Source: an uncultured Lachnospiraceae bacterium (GTDB lineage Bacteria > Bacillota > Clostridia > Lachnospirales > Lachnospiraceae). Taken from it: 64,000 nucleotides of DNA. The stretch covers positions 3,829 to 67,828 of the forward strand of contig CAJUCC010000025.1 of assembly GCA_910585205.1 (NCBI GenBank), written 5' to 3'. The translations under genes and the position numbers were made by a program. The notes beneath the pieces are model-generated. The model made no database searches, was not told the DNA's origin, and was given only the letters and a program-made list of their open reading frames with translations. Positions 52,355-61,024 of this stretch are shown here, piece after piece. Each line of letters opens with the position of its first letter. Position 1 is the stretch's first letter.

Positions 52355-53796
52355 TGATACGGCTCAAAGGTGAAATAACGGTTTTTCTTTCTCTGGTATT
52401 GGTGATTCTGGTTTCCGTGCTGTTTACGGTGATCGATGCGGCGCGCAGTCATGCCGCGGCATTTCAGACGGAGTGTGTCGCGGATATGGCGCTGCAGTCC
52501 GCATTGGCGGAATATAACAGCGAGCTTTTGGAGCAATATGATCTGCTGTTTACCGATATTGGCTACGGAACGGAGGAAGGCGGTTATATCCTGTTGGAAC
52601 AGCATCTTCTGGACTATATGGAAGAAAATTTTCATGCGGAGGGCACATTTTTTTCCGGTGAGATCAGAGATTTGCTCCGGCTCTCTGCAGTGTCCGCTGT
52701 GATTGTGGAAGCGGCGGGAGCGGCAGACGGCGGCGGGATGGTATTGGAACGGGCGGCTGTGGATTATATGAAAGACCGGTATGGGATGGATTCGTCGTTT
52801 ACGGCAGAGACAGTTGCGATGGCAGAGACAGTCAGGGAAGAAAATTTCCTGGGGACTGCCATGGAGGAGAAGAGACTGGAGAATGAGCGGAAAATTGACA
52901 GTGTAGATACGACAGTGGAAGACGAAGACGGAAAAAAACACAAAATACCGGTCAACAATCCCGCGGATAACGTCAACAGTAAGCGGGGCAGCAGCGGTAT
53001 TCTGAAAATGGTAACGGAGAAAAACGGAATCTCCGAACGGGAAATTGATCTGACAGATTATCCGTCATACAGAACCTGCCGGGAGCGGGACGGTTTTCTG
53101 TTTGGAGAGGCAGAGATTTCGGCAGCGGAAGATTTGTTGTTTCAGAAATATCTGATGGAAAAGTGCGGCAGCTATACGCATGAAAAAGGCGGCGGCGGGC
53201 TTACCTATGAAATGGAATATATTCTGGCGGGAAAAAGCACGGACAGAGAAAATCTCAGGACTGTCGTAAACCGTCTGCTTGTCATCAGAGAAGCGGCTAA
53301 TTTCGTTTATCTTTTGTCGGATGCGGGAAAGATGGCAGAGGCAGAAGGACTTGCCGCAGCGCTTTCCGTTGTGACTTTGTTCCCGGAGCTGAAAGATCTT
53401 GTCAAACTGTCGATTCTGATCGGATGGGCGTATGCGGAGAGTGTCAATGACGTAAAGATTCTTTTAAGCGGCGGAAAGGTGCCGCTGCTGAAAAGCAGCG
53501 CGAGCTGGCGTATGGACTTAAAAAATGCCATGAAGTTAAAGCCGGATGAAGTACCGGAAGACGGTGGGGAGGGATTTCCCTATGAAGGGTATCTGTATGC
53601 CCTGCTGGCCGTGACGGACAGGCAGGAGAGAAACCGGCGATTTATGGACATTGTAGAAATGAATGTCCGGGAGACAGAAGGCAACCGGGGATTTCGGATC
53701 GATAACTGTATTCGGGCGTTTACGGCTGAATTATATACATGTGGCGTTGGCGGTCAGGAGTATATGCTGACGAGACGGACAGGTTATTTAAAATAA
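52354..53796 (+). CDS. DUF5702-type Tad-locus protein
   Basis: 480 residues. The N-terminal MIRLKGEITVFLSLVLVILV is a membrane anchor resembling TadE/TadG proteins. A long extracytoplasmic helical region follows (CVADMALQSALAEYNSELLEQYDLLFTDIGYG) with a variable acidic middle. Gly is followed directly by Glu, so the strict Gly(-1)/Glu(+5) site is absent. Similar proteins accompany Tad loci in Clostridia and are named DUF5702; the exact function is unknown. Its ATG overlaps the pilin stop (TGATG) without a clear SD, implying coupling. Confidence 0.75.
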   Translation: MIRLKGEITVFLSLVLVILVSVLFTVIDAARSHAAAFQTECVADMALQSALAEYNSELLEQYDLLFTDIGYGTEEGGYILLEQHLLDYMEENFHAEGTFFSGEIRDLLRLSAVSAVIVEAAGAADGGGMVLERAAVDYMKDRYGMDSSFTAETVAMAETVREENFLGTAMEEKRLENERKIDSVDTTVEDEDGKKHKIPVNNPADNVNSKRGSSGILKMVTEKNGISEREIDLTDYPSYRTCRERDGFLFGEAEISAAEDLLFQKYLMEKCGSYTHEKGGGGLTYEMEYILAGKSTDRENLRTVVNRLLVIREAANFVYLLSDAGKMAEAEGLAAALSVVTLFPELKDLVKLSILIGWAYAESVNDVKILLSGGKVPLLKSSASWRMDLKNAMKLKPDEVPEDGGEGFPYEGYLYALLAVTDRQERNRRFMDIVEMNVRETEGNRGFRIDNCIRAFTAELYTCGVGGQEYMLTRRTGYLK

Positions 53797-53820
53797 AAAC
53801 GAAAGGAGGAGAAAAGAAAG

Positions 53821-54792
53821 ATGCGTTTCTTTTGGTGTACGAAAATATCACGGAAAGGAGTTCTGAATCATCTCTTTTGGACATACCCCCGATTTCGTCC
53901 AAAAATTTCACCGGATTCTGATTATAAAATAAGCATATGGAATACAAAGCAGGTTAATCAAACAAGTCTTAACATTTGTCCCAAAAGGAACGTGTCTTCC
54001 TTTTCTTCTCTGCAGGGCAGTATTACGGCGGAAACCGCTTTTGCACTGCCGCTCTTTCTGTTTTTCTGTATCCAGATCATCAGTCTGATCAGCCTGTTTC
54101 AGCTTCACAGCACACTGGAAGCCGCGCTTCATCAGGAAACGGCAAAAGTCTCGTTGTATGCTTATGCCTGTGACAGAGCAGGGATCGACATACAGTCAGG
54201 GATGGGAGAGATTGTGACGGACGCGGTGTTAAAAAGGAATGTGATACAGCGGGCCGGCAGGGATTATCTGGACCGGTCGATGATTAAAGGCGGCAGCAGC
54301 GGAATCCGGGTTGGATACAAAACGGCACCGGATACGCAGGATACGGTGGATATAACGCTTTCCTACCGGGTTACGCCTGTCGTGGATCTGTTGGGGTTTT
54401 CCGGTTTTACGATGGGAAACCGCTGCCGGATGAAAGCATGGACGGGATACCGCACACAGTATGTACCGGCCGATACGGAAAGCGAAGAACTGGTATATAT
54501 TACGGAAACCGGTACGGTATATCACAAAAGCAGAAACTGCAGTCATCTGATGCTTTCCGTCCGCCCGGTGGAGACGGATGCATTGGGTGTGATACGAAAC
54601 GATGCGGGAGGGAAGTATTATGCCTGTGAACATTGCGGTAAGGGAGACGGCAGTATTGTGTTTATTACGGAGCAGGGAAACCGCTATCACGGGTCGTTGC
54701 ACTGCAGTGGATTAAAAAGAACGGTATACACCATACCGGTTTCGGAGACGGGAGGGAGAGGACCATGCAGCAGATGTTCCGTTATGGGATGA
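53821..54792 (+). CDS. TadE-like pseudopilin with duplicated Cys/His domain
   Basis: 323 residues. A canonical prepilin site occurs at Gly66 followed by SITAE, then a hydrophobic helix FALPLFLFFCIQIISLISLF. The 66-residue leader is unusually long, but ATG 53821 has an excellent SD (AAAGGAGG, 9-nt spacing). Downstream are a pilin-like middle and two repeats of the pattern YH-x-S-x-x-C-S-x-L ending in C-x-x-C: VYHKSRNCSHL to ACEHCG, and RYHGSLHCSGL to CSRC. These probably bind metal or form disulfides outside the cell. It overlaps the second peptidase gene by 28 bp. Confidence 0.82.
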   Translation: MRFFWCTKISRKGVLNHLFWTYPRFRPKISPDSDYKISIWNTKQVNQTSLNICPKRNVSSFSSLQGSITAETAFALPLFLFFCIQIISLISLFQLHSTLEAALHQETAKVSLYAYACDRAGIDIQSGMGEIVTDAVLKRNVIQRAGRDYLDRSMIKGGSSGIRVGYKTAPDTQDTVDITLSYRVTPVVDLLGFSGFTMGNRCRMKAWTGYRTQYVPADTESEELVYITETGTVYHKSRNCSHLMLSVRPVETDALGVIRNDAGGKYYACEHCGKGDGSIVFITEQGNRYHGSLHCSGLKRTVYTIPVSETGGRGPCSRCSVMG

Positions 54793-55196
54793 CCGCAGGA
54801 TTTTTGTTGATCTGTACGTGGCAGGATGTAAGGAGTGGAAAAATTTCGGGAAAAGTACTGGCGTTGTTTGCGGCAACGGGGATAGCGGCGCATCTGCTCA
54901 CGGACGGCTGCTGGCAGACCTTTGCTTTTGGTATGCTTCCGGGTATTGTCATATTACTGTTTGGAAAGGTTTCGGGAGAGCAGATTGGTTATGGAGACGG
55001 GGCGGTGATACTTGTGACGGGACTGTTTCTGACAGGAAGGGAAAATATCGGTCTGTTTTTAACGGGACTGTTTCTCGCCGCTGTTTTTGTGATTGGTTTA
55101 TTTTTCATCGGAAAACTGAAAAGGCGGATGTCTCTGCCGTTTCTGCCCTTTTTACTGGCAGGGTTTATCGTGCGGATCGTTTCTGTCTGTGTCTGA
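54765..55196 (+). CDS. Prepilin peptidase, A24 family, second copy
   Basis: 143 residues with about five membrane helices. Active-site motifs are TWQDVRSGKISG and GYGDGAVILV, carrying the two catalytic Asp residues. It differs clearly from the first copy at 47528 (ALWEDYHTARISN, GAGDLKLLG), so this is not a recent duplicate. It lies between two pseudopilin genes, which suggests it may process these rather than the Flp pilin; that is inference. Confidence 0.87.
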   Translation: MQQMFRYGMTAGFLLICTWQDVRSGKISGKVLALFAATGIAAHLLTDGCWQTFAFGMLPGIVILLFGKVSGEQIGYGDGAVILVTGLFLTGRENIGLFLTGLFLAAVFVIGLFFIGKLKRRMSLPFLPFLLAGFIVRIVSVCV

Positions 55197-55254
55197 GCAA
55201 ACACCGGAACAGACAGGATAAAACAGATTAAGAAAAGAGAACGGGAGGGCCGGG

Positions 55255-55731
55255 ATGACAGGAAATAGAAGCGGGATCGGAAAAAAGGATTTATATTGGA
55301 AGGGCAGTCTGACAGTCGAAGCGTGTTATCTGCTGCCGCTTTTGTTTTTTCTGATCTGGAATGTACTGTATCTGTCCTTTTATCTTTATAATCAGAGTGT
55401 GATTGTACAGGGCAGTTACTGTACGGCGCTGCGGACAGAACGATGGGCGGGGCCGCAGAAGGAGAAAAGAAATGAGGCGGAACGAAAATATGCGGATGCC
55501 GTGGAACGGAACATAGCAGCCGGCACGATTGACAGGGAGCTGATTGTGGGAACGGACGGGGTGACGGTCAAAAGCAGTATGACGATGGAGGGTCCCGGCG
55601 GACGATTCTTTCCGAGTGTCTGGCGGGGAAAGCAGGAGCTGCGGGCGGATAAGTGGGAACCGGTGTCGTTTTTGCGCACCTGCCGGAAAGCGGAAAATAT
55701 ATGGCAGATTGTACGGACGGGAATGGGGTAA
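55255..55731 (+). CDS. TadE/TadF-like pseudopilin
   Basis: 158 residues. The leader MTGNRSGIGKKDLYWKG is followed by SLTVE (Gly at -1, Glu at +5) and a hydrophobic helix LLPLLFFLIWNVLYLSFYLY. The remainder is a charged extracytoplasmic domain. SD GGGAGGG precedes ATG 55255. It probably acts as a minor pilin at the pilus base or tip. Confidence 0.83.
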   Translation: MTGNRSGIGKKDLYWKGSLTVEACYLLPLLFFLIWNVLYLSFYLYNQSVIVQGSYCTALRTERWAGPQKEKRNEAERKYADAVERNIAAGTIDRELIVGTDGVTVKSSMTMEGPGGRFFPSVWRGKQELRADKWEPVSFLRTCRKAENIWQIVRTGMG

Positions 55732-55732
55732 A

Positions 55733-57121
55733 ATGAGAGGAACGATAAAATATCATAAAGAATTGCAGCGGACTTATGTTATCGCAAAAGAATGCATACC
55801 GGAGATTGTGGAAAGCTATTGCGGACAGATGGTACTGCGCGGGAACATACAGGGGCTGGCGGTATGCGAAACGCGTCTGACGGACGGAGAGCAGGAAATA
55901 TGGTATGATATTAGCTTTTTGCAGCCATTGGAACAGGTGTATGCAGTAAAAGAGATCGGGCGGCGGGAGCTAAAAGAGCTGCTTTTGCAGGTTATTCAGG
56001 TATTGCGGGAAGCGGAGAATTATTTGCTGGATGCCAGGCAGCTTTGTTTTGATCCCGGGTTTTTGTACTGGGATATGGAGACGGCATCCGTTGTTTTTCT
56101 CTTTGATTTTACGGAGTTATGCGATGAAAAAGGTCCGGCAGATACCATTGGCGGGTTGGCTTCATTTTTACTGGAAAGAACCTGCCACGAAGAGGAGGCC
56201 GCGGTGGATCTCGTCTATCATTTTTATGAATGCACACAGAAGGAAAGTTTTTCTCTCGCCGAAACGGAACAGTATCTGACAACAGAGACAGGGGAGAAGG
56301 CGGCCTCCGGGGATTTCCGGGAACAGAAAGAAGACATAAAACCGGACATAACCGAGAGTGCGGGAGAAAACGCGGCAAACGATATTGTCACGGAGCGATG
56401 GGATATTCCGGCGCAAGCGGGAGAGAATGCGGATCCCTTTTCATGGAACAGCAAAGCCGGCAGGTGGGTGGAGGGTGGCCTGGTCTGTACGGTTATGGGT
56501 ATTTTGGCAGGGACGGCTTTTTTTGCGGTGCAGAAGGGTTACATTCTGGAAGAAGGAGAACGACTGCTTGCAATGGGTGCGGCGGCTGTTTTATTCCTTG
56601 CCGGTATGGCGGCCGCTTTGCACGGATGGAGCATGGAAAAACGAAAAGAGGTCAAAACGGACAGGGAAATACAAAAAGAAAATGGCGTTCCTTTTTTGCC
56701 TGCGGAAATGGAGACAGAAACCGTGATGTGGCAGAAGGAGATCGAAGCAGAGAAAAATCTGCAGGCAGCGGGGTATGATGCGGAAACGGACGGAAAGACA
56801 GTTTATGTCGGCATGACGGCAAGAGTTCGGAAATATATGCTGACAGAGATAAAAAAGGGAGCACAGAGGGAATATCCTGTCACATCGTATCCGTTTGTGA
56901 TCGGAAAAGACAAAGAGCGGGTGAATCTGCAGGTGAAAGAACATTCTGTCAGCCGCATTCATGCCAGACTGCTCGAAGAAGACGGTGATATTTATCTGGA
57001 AGATCTGCATTCCACCAATGGCACCTGCCTGAATGATATTCCGCTCGAACCGCATGTGAAAATGAAACTGAAACGGGGAGACAGTATTCTATTTGGACAG
57101 GCCGAATTTTCCTTTCACTAG
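55733..57121 (+). CDS. FHA-domain membrane protein of the Tad locus (DUF6382-FHA)
   Basis: About 462 residues. The N-terminal domain (residues 1-180; TYVIAKECIPEIVESYCGQMVLRGNIQGL) matches the DUF6382 type found with FHA domains. Two membrane helices lie near residues 245-290 (GLVCTVMGILAGTAFFAV, GAAAVLFLAGMAAALHG). The C-terminal FHA domain (residues about 380-462) has YPFVIGKDKERVNL, EHSVSRIHARLL and HSTNGTCLND. FHA domains bind phosphothreonine, so pilus assembly may be under Ser/Thr kinase control. An upstream in-frame reading to 55616 overlaps the pseudopilin and is rejected. Confidence 0.85.
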   Translation: MRGTIKYHKELQRTYVIAKECIPEIVESYCGQMVLRGNIQGLAVCETRLTDGEQEIWYDISFLQPLEQVYAVKEIGRRELKELLLQVIQVLREAENYLLDARQLCFDPGFLYWDMETASVVFLFDFTELCDEKGPADTIGGLASFLLERTCHEEEAAVDLVYHFYECTQKESFSLAETEQYLTTETGEKAASGDFREQKEDIKPDITESAGENAANDIVTERWDIPAQAGENADPFSWNSKAGRWVEGGLVCTVMGILAGTAFFAVQKGYILEEGERLLAMGAAAVLFLAGMAAALHGWSMEKRKEVKTDREIQKENGVPFLPAEMETETVMWQKEIEAEKNLQAAGYDAETDGKTVYVGMTARVRKYMLTEIKKGAQREYPVTSYPFVIGKDKERVNLQVKEHSVSRIHARLLEEDGDIYLEDLHSTNGTCLNDIPLEPHVKMKLKRGDSILFGQAEFSFH

Positions 57122-57245
57122 GATTATGAAAAAAGTGTTAAATACAGCGGAATTATGCTATACTATTTCGGAAGGCTGTGGAAATGGGACATAGCCGGAC
57201 GATATGGCTGTATGATAACGATGATTCTGTGAGGAGCACGACGTT

Positions 57246-58241
57246 ATGAAAATCAATATCTATTACGGTGGCAGGGGACTGATTAATGACCCTACACTTT
57301 ATGTTATTAATAAGATGCAGGAAGTGTTGGAGGAACTTCGTGTGACAGTCATGCGGTATAATCTGTATGAGATGAAGAACAGTATTGCCACCGTGCCTCA
57401 GACATTAAAAGATGCGGACGGGATTATTCTCGCCTCAACGGTGGAGTGGCACGGCATTGGCGGGTATATGCATCAGTTTCTGGATTCCTGCTGGTTGTAT
57501 GGGGACAAGGAGAAAATCAGCCGGATTTATATGTGCCCGGTCGTTATGTCCACCACATACGGGGAACGGGAGGGCAAGCTGGACATGTCTGTTGCGTGGG
57601 AAATTCTGGGAGGACTTCCATGCAGCGGTATCTGCGGGTATATTGCCGATACGGTGAATCTTGAGATGAGCAAGGATCTGACGCGTCTGATTGAAAAGAC
57701 GGCGGAAAATATGTACCGCACCGTCAGCCAGAAAATATGCAGTTTTCCTGCCAGCAATCAGGTTATCAAGCAAATGGTTTCCGTTACAAAGAATATCGAT
57801 CTGACGCCACAGGAATCGGAGCAGCTTTCCCAGTATGTATCCGATGAACATTATGTGCAGAGACAGAAAGAAGATATTCAGGAATTGACGAATCTTTTTC
57901 GTGGAATGTTGGAAAATCCCGATTCTCAGGAAGACAATAATTATTTGGAAAGTTTCAGGAACCATTTTCGGCCCAGTCCGGGTATCCGGGCAATGTACCG
58001 TTTTCATATCGAGGAAAAGGACAAACCGTTTATCCTTGAAGTGAACGGGCCGCAGCTCAACTGCTATTACGGGAATACGACGAGGGCTGATGTGGAGATT
58101 AAGGTAAACGGTAAGACGATGAATGATATAATGTCTGCCAGGATGAGCTTTCAGCGTGCCTTTATGAGCGGCAATATGAAGATGAAGGGAGACTTTAAGC
58201 TGCTGCGGGCGCTGGATCAGATATTTATATTTGAGGATTAA
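57246..58241 (+). CDS. Flavodoxin-like domain fused to an SCP2-type sterol/lipid-binding domain
   Basis: 331 residues. Residues 1-160 look like an NAD(P)H-dependent FMN reductase/flavodoxin fold (MKINIYYGGRGLINDPTLYVINKM, ADGIILASTVEWHGIGGYMHQFLD, SRIYMCPVVMSTTYG). Residues about 235-331 look like an SCP2 domain (IRAMYRFHIEEKDKPFILEV, ADVEIKVNGKTMNDIM, AFMSGNMKMKGDFKLLRALDQIF). The substrate is unknown: a flavin-dependent reaction on a bound hydrophobic ligand is a plausible reading. It is followed 12 nt later by the HIT gene. Confidence 0.8.
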   Translation: MKINIYYGGRGLINDPTLYVINKMQEVLEELRVTVMRYNLYEMKNSIATVPQTLKDADGIILASTVEWHGIGGYMHQFLDSCWLYGDKEKISRIYMCPVVMSTTYGEREGKLDMSVAWEILGGLPCSGICGYIADTVNLEMSKDLTRLIEKTAENMYRTVSQKICSFPASNQVIKQMVSVTKNIDLTPQESEQLSQYVSDEHYVQRQKEDIQELTNLFRGMLENPDSQEDNNYLESFRNHFRPSPGIRAMYRFHIEEKDKPFILEVNGPQLNCYYGNTTRADVEIKVNGKTMNDIMSARMSFQRAFMSGNMKMKGDFKLLRALDQIFIFED

Positions 58242-58253
58242 GGAGGACTTGAG

Positions 58254-58664
58254 ATGAAAGAGGAAAACTGTATATTCTGTAAGATTGCAAACGGGGAGAT
58301 TCCGTCAAAGACATTGCACGAAGATGAAACGTTCCGCGTAATTCTGGATGTGGGTCCGGCAACCAGAGGACATGCATTGATTCTGCCCAAAAACCATTTT
58401 GCCAATCTCTGTGAACTTCCGGAGGAGACGGCGGCGGATGCCATGAAGCTGGCGCGCAGGATGGCCGCGCTGATGACGGAAAAGCTGTCCTGTGACGGCT
58501 TGAATCTGGTACAAAATAACGGAGAGACGGCAGGCCAGACCGTATTTCACTTCCATATGCATTTGATTCCGCGTTACGGAGACGACGGCCAGAAAATCGG
58601 CTGGACGCCCGGTCAGCCCACGCAGGAAGAACTGGAAGAGATCAGAAAAACCATAACGGCATAG
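58254..58664 (+). CDS. HIT-family nucleotide hydrolase
   Basis: 136 residues. The N-terminal ENCIFCKIANGEIPSKTLHEDE contains a Cys pair typical of zinc-containing HIT proteins, and the histidine triad is HFHMHLIPRY. HIT proteins of the Hint branch hydrolyse purine nucleoside phosphoramidates. SD AAGGAGG precedes ATG 58254. It converges on murG with a 24-bp gap and no obvious terminator. Confidence 0.94.
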   Translation: MKEENCIFCKIANGEIPSKTLHEDETFRVILDVGPATRGHALILPKNHFANLCELPEETAADAMKLARRMAALMTEKLSCDGLNLVQNNGETAGQTVFHFHMHLIPRYGDDGQKIGWTPGQPTQEELEEIRKTITA

Positions 58665-58688
58665 TGATCCCCCATATTCTGCCGCATT

Positions 58689-59762
58689 TTACGCCGACTG
58701 ACCGGCTGTCTGATGAATCAATTCCATGATGGTCTGAATGGAACCGAGCTGGTCACTTTTTCCCATGGCGTCGATATAGATCTGTCTGGAGAAGTAAACT
58801 TCATGTATTTTTTCCACAAGCACGAAATCGATCAGATCGTCTTCGTCAATGACGAGGCTGAACCCCTGTGATTCAAAGGAATGCGCGTTCAGAATCTGAT
58901 CCCCCCGGCTGCTTTTGGCAGACAGCGGAATGAGTACATTGGGTTTTTTCAGCGCCAGAAGTTCACAGATCGCATTGGCGCCTGCACGGGAAACCACCAC
59001 ATCCGACAGGGCAAAGAGATCCTTCAACTCTGCTTTCACATATTCGAACTGCTTGTATCCCTCCACACTTAACAGAAGATTGTCAACTTTTTCTTTTCCG
59101 CAGATATGGATTACCTGAAAATCCTCCAGAAGACGGGGCAGCGCTTCCCGGACGACTTTATTGATGGAAGCGGCGCCGAGGCTGCCGCCGATTACCATAA
59201 TAACCGGTTTGTTGGCGGTAAATCCACATAAATCGAGAGCGGCGATACGGTTTCCCTGCCGCAGCTCCGCGCGTATGGGTGATCCTGTGAGCACCGCTTT
59301 GTCGGGCGGAAGCATCTGTAATGTTTCCGGGAAATTGCAGCAGACTTTTGTCGCTGCGGGAATACACAGTTTATTGGCAAGTCCGGGTGTCATATCGGAT
59401 TCATGGATAATACACGGAATACCGAGGGAATGCGCCGCTCTGACAACGGGAACGGAGACGAAACCACCCTTGGAAAAGACAATGTCGGGCTGAATCTGTT
59501 TCAGTGTTTTTCTTGCTTCCGCATATCCCTTTAAGACACGCAACGGGTCGGTAAAATTTTGCAGTGCAAAATATCTGCGGAATTTTCCGGTGGCAATTCC
59601 GTAATACGGTATTTTATAATCTTCGATCAGTCTTTTTTCGATCCCGTCATAAGAGCCGATGTAATGTATATCATAACCGGCTTCCCGGAGTGCAGGCAGC
59701 AGGGCAATATTCGGCGTGACATGTCCCGCGGTTCCGCCGCCTGTCAGGACGATTTTTTTCAT
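58689..59762 (-). CDS. murG: UDP-N-acetylglucosamine transferase MurG
   Basis: 357 residues. It adds GlcNAc to lipid I to make lipid II on the inner membrane face. GT28 motifs: TGGGTAGHVTPNIAL, FSKGGFVSVPVVRAA, HESDMTPGLANKL, VIGGSLGAASIN and VSRAGANAICELLALKKPNVLIPL. The gene stands apart from the usual dcw cluster, followed on the strand only by the end of the HIT gene. It lies 12 nt after the TSCPD gene. SD AGGAGG precedes ATG 59762. Confidence 0.95.
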   Translation of the reverse strand: MKKIVLTGGGTAGHVTPNIALLPALREAGYDIHYIGSYDGIEKRLIEDYKIPYYGIATGKFRRYFALQNFTDPLRVLKGYAEARKTLKQIQPDIVFSKGGFVSVPVVRAAHSLGIPCIIHESDMTPGLANKLCIPAATKVCCNFPETLQMLPPDKAVLTGSPIRAELRQGNRIAALDLCGFTANKPVIMVIGGSLGAASINKVVREALPRLLEDFQVIHICGKEKVDNLLLSVEGYKQFEYVKAELKDLFALSDVVVSRAGANAICELLALKKPNVLIPLSAKSSRGDQILNAHSFESQGFSLVIDEDDLIDFVLVEKIHEVYFSRQIYIDAMGKSDQLGSIQTIMELIHQTAGQSA

Positions 59763-59774
59763 ATGAAAAACCTC

Positions 59775-60020
59775 CTAAGAATTTTGTCCGATGGATTCCA
59801 GCGCCTGTGCAAGCTGATCGGGACAGGAAGTGGATTTGAAACCACATTTGATTCCTTTTAACCGTTCGATGGCATCCTCCACTTTCATTCCTTTGACAAG
59901 ACGGGAGATACCCTGTAAATTACCGTTGCATCCTCCGGTGAAAGAAACGGATTCGATCACACCGTTATGAATATCAATATCAATCGCATTGGAGCAGACG
60001 CCCTTTGGTACAAATCTCAT
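59775..60020 (-). CDS. TSCPD-domain protein (TIGR03905 type)
   Basis: About 81 residues. The domain is named for the motif seen here as FKSTSCPDQLAQAL, and the central GGCNGNLQGISRLVKGM with its Cys is also diagnostic. In ribonucleotide reductases this domain is C-terminal; here it stands alone, as often in Clostridia, with unknown function. Two in-frame ATGs exist; SD GGAGGA is correctly spaced only for ATG 60020. Confidence 0.87.
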   Translation of the reverse strand: MRFVPKGVCSNAIDIDIHNGVIESVSFTGGCNGNLQGISRLVKGMKVEDAIERLKGIKCGFKSTSCPDQLAQALESIGQNS

Positions 60021-60061
60021 AATCATTCCTCCTGAAATACAGTTGTGTAAAGATACCAGAT

Positions 60062-60090
60062 ATTATAACAAAGTTCACATCAGGTTTCCA
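60062..60090 (-). promoter_or_regulatory. Promoter of the TSCPD-murG unit
   Basis: Minus-strand TGGAAA (60090-60085), 17-bp spacer, TATAAT (60067-60062). Confidence 0.6.
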
Positions 60091-60152
60091 GTATTTCTGA
60101 AAATTTTGACGAAATATGTAGAACGATTTCTCACCCATAACAGCCATACTGA

Positions 60153-60161
60153 TGGTATAAT
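60153..60161 (+). promoter_or_regulatory. Extended -10 promoter with a leader of about 140 nt
   Basis: TGG-TATAAT with no recognisable -35, i.e. an extended -10 element. The following leader (about 60168-60307) is unusually GC-rich for an intergenic region here. It contains a small CGGAC/GTCCG repeat (60240-60263); no known riboswitch is recognisable. Confidence 0.5.
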
Positions 60162-60307
60162 AGGGACACTCGGCGGGGCATTTCCGAGCTTGGCGGACAT
60201 GGTATGGCAGGGACACTTACCACTATGTATTGTATGAATCGGACGGGTGGCTGTGTCTGTCCGCATCCCGGCGGAATATGGCATAAGATTTTCAGGAGGT
60301 GCAAACT

Positions 60308-60991
60308 ATGTTATCGGGATTTTTTTATCATTCTTATTTTATTGGCGCAGTTTTGATATTGTTTGGACTGAGTATATTATGTCAGATCATGATCGGCATA
60401 ATGTACCGGAAAATGATTCGTGAGTCGGATAATATGGCGGTGACAGAAAATAAACTGTTAAAACAGTGTAAACTGAAATTTTCCAACTGTTATACGCTGA
60501 ACGAAGGCAATATCAATATTCCCGTTTTTGTGGACAAGTTTATGAACCAAATCCGTTTTGCGGGCATATCACTCACCAATCTTGGACATCTTTCGGGACA
60601 GTTAATGCTGCTCTCTGTTTTTGCGGCCGGTATGGGGGCCTGCAAGGGCATTATCGAAGGGGACATGCTCGGGGAGCTGCTTCCGTATTATATTGCCAGC
60701 CTTTTCGGATTATATGCATATTTTTCCGTTTCTTCCTTTGTGGATGTAAAAGGTAAGAAAACGATGGTCCGCACGAATCTGATCGATTATCTGGAAAACC
60801 ATCTGATTAAACATCTCCTGCTGGTACAGGACAGAGAGATGCAGACTTTTATTGTCCGGGATGTGGAAGTGGAGGCGGAAGTACTGGCAGATGTGGAGAA
60901 AGCGGAAGAAACGGAACAGGGCAAACCGCTTTTGTTTACCGAAGGGGACCGGGATGAGCTGGAAAATCTGCTGCAGGAGTTTCTGGCATAG
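60308..60991 (+). CDS. Membrane protein of unknown function
   Basis: About 227 residues. A first membrane helix (YFIGAVLILFGLSILCQIMIGIM) is followed by a conserved-looking cytoplasmic segment (ENKLLKQCKLKFSNCYTLNEGNINIPVFVDKFMNQIRF). Two further helices (LMLLSVFAAGMGACKGII, LPYYIASLFGLYAYFSVSSFV) and an acidic C-terminal tail come next. I recognise no domain. SD AGGAGGTG decides for ATG 60308 over the overlapping GTG 60299. It stands alone upstream of pgi, which has its own promoter. Confidence 0.75.
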   Translation: MLSGFFYHSYFIGAVLILFGLSILCQIMIGIMYRKMIRESDNMAVTENKLLKQCKLKFSNCYTLNEGNINIPVFVDKFMNQIRFAGISLTNLGHLSGQLMLLSVFAAGMGACKGIIEGDMLGELLPYYIASLFGLYAYFSVSSFVDVKGKKTMVRTNLIDYLENHLIKHLLLVQDREMQTFIVRDVEVEAEVLADVEKAEETEQGKPLLFTEGDRDELENLLQEFLA

Positions 60992-61024
60992 CGGAATGTC
61001 AGCGGAATGTGACCGGGACATGCC

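Noticed and set aside
53739..53921. 60-residue frame overlapping the 5' part of the long-leader pseudopilin
   Set aside because: No SD and no pilin features; the 53821 frame has a strong SD and continues into the canonical prepilin site. A frameshift remnant cannot be excluded.
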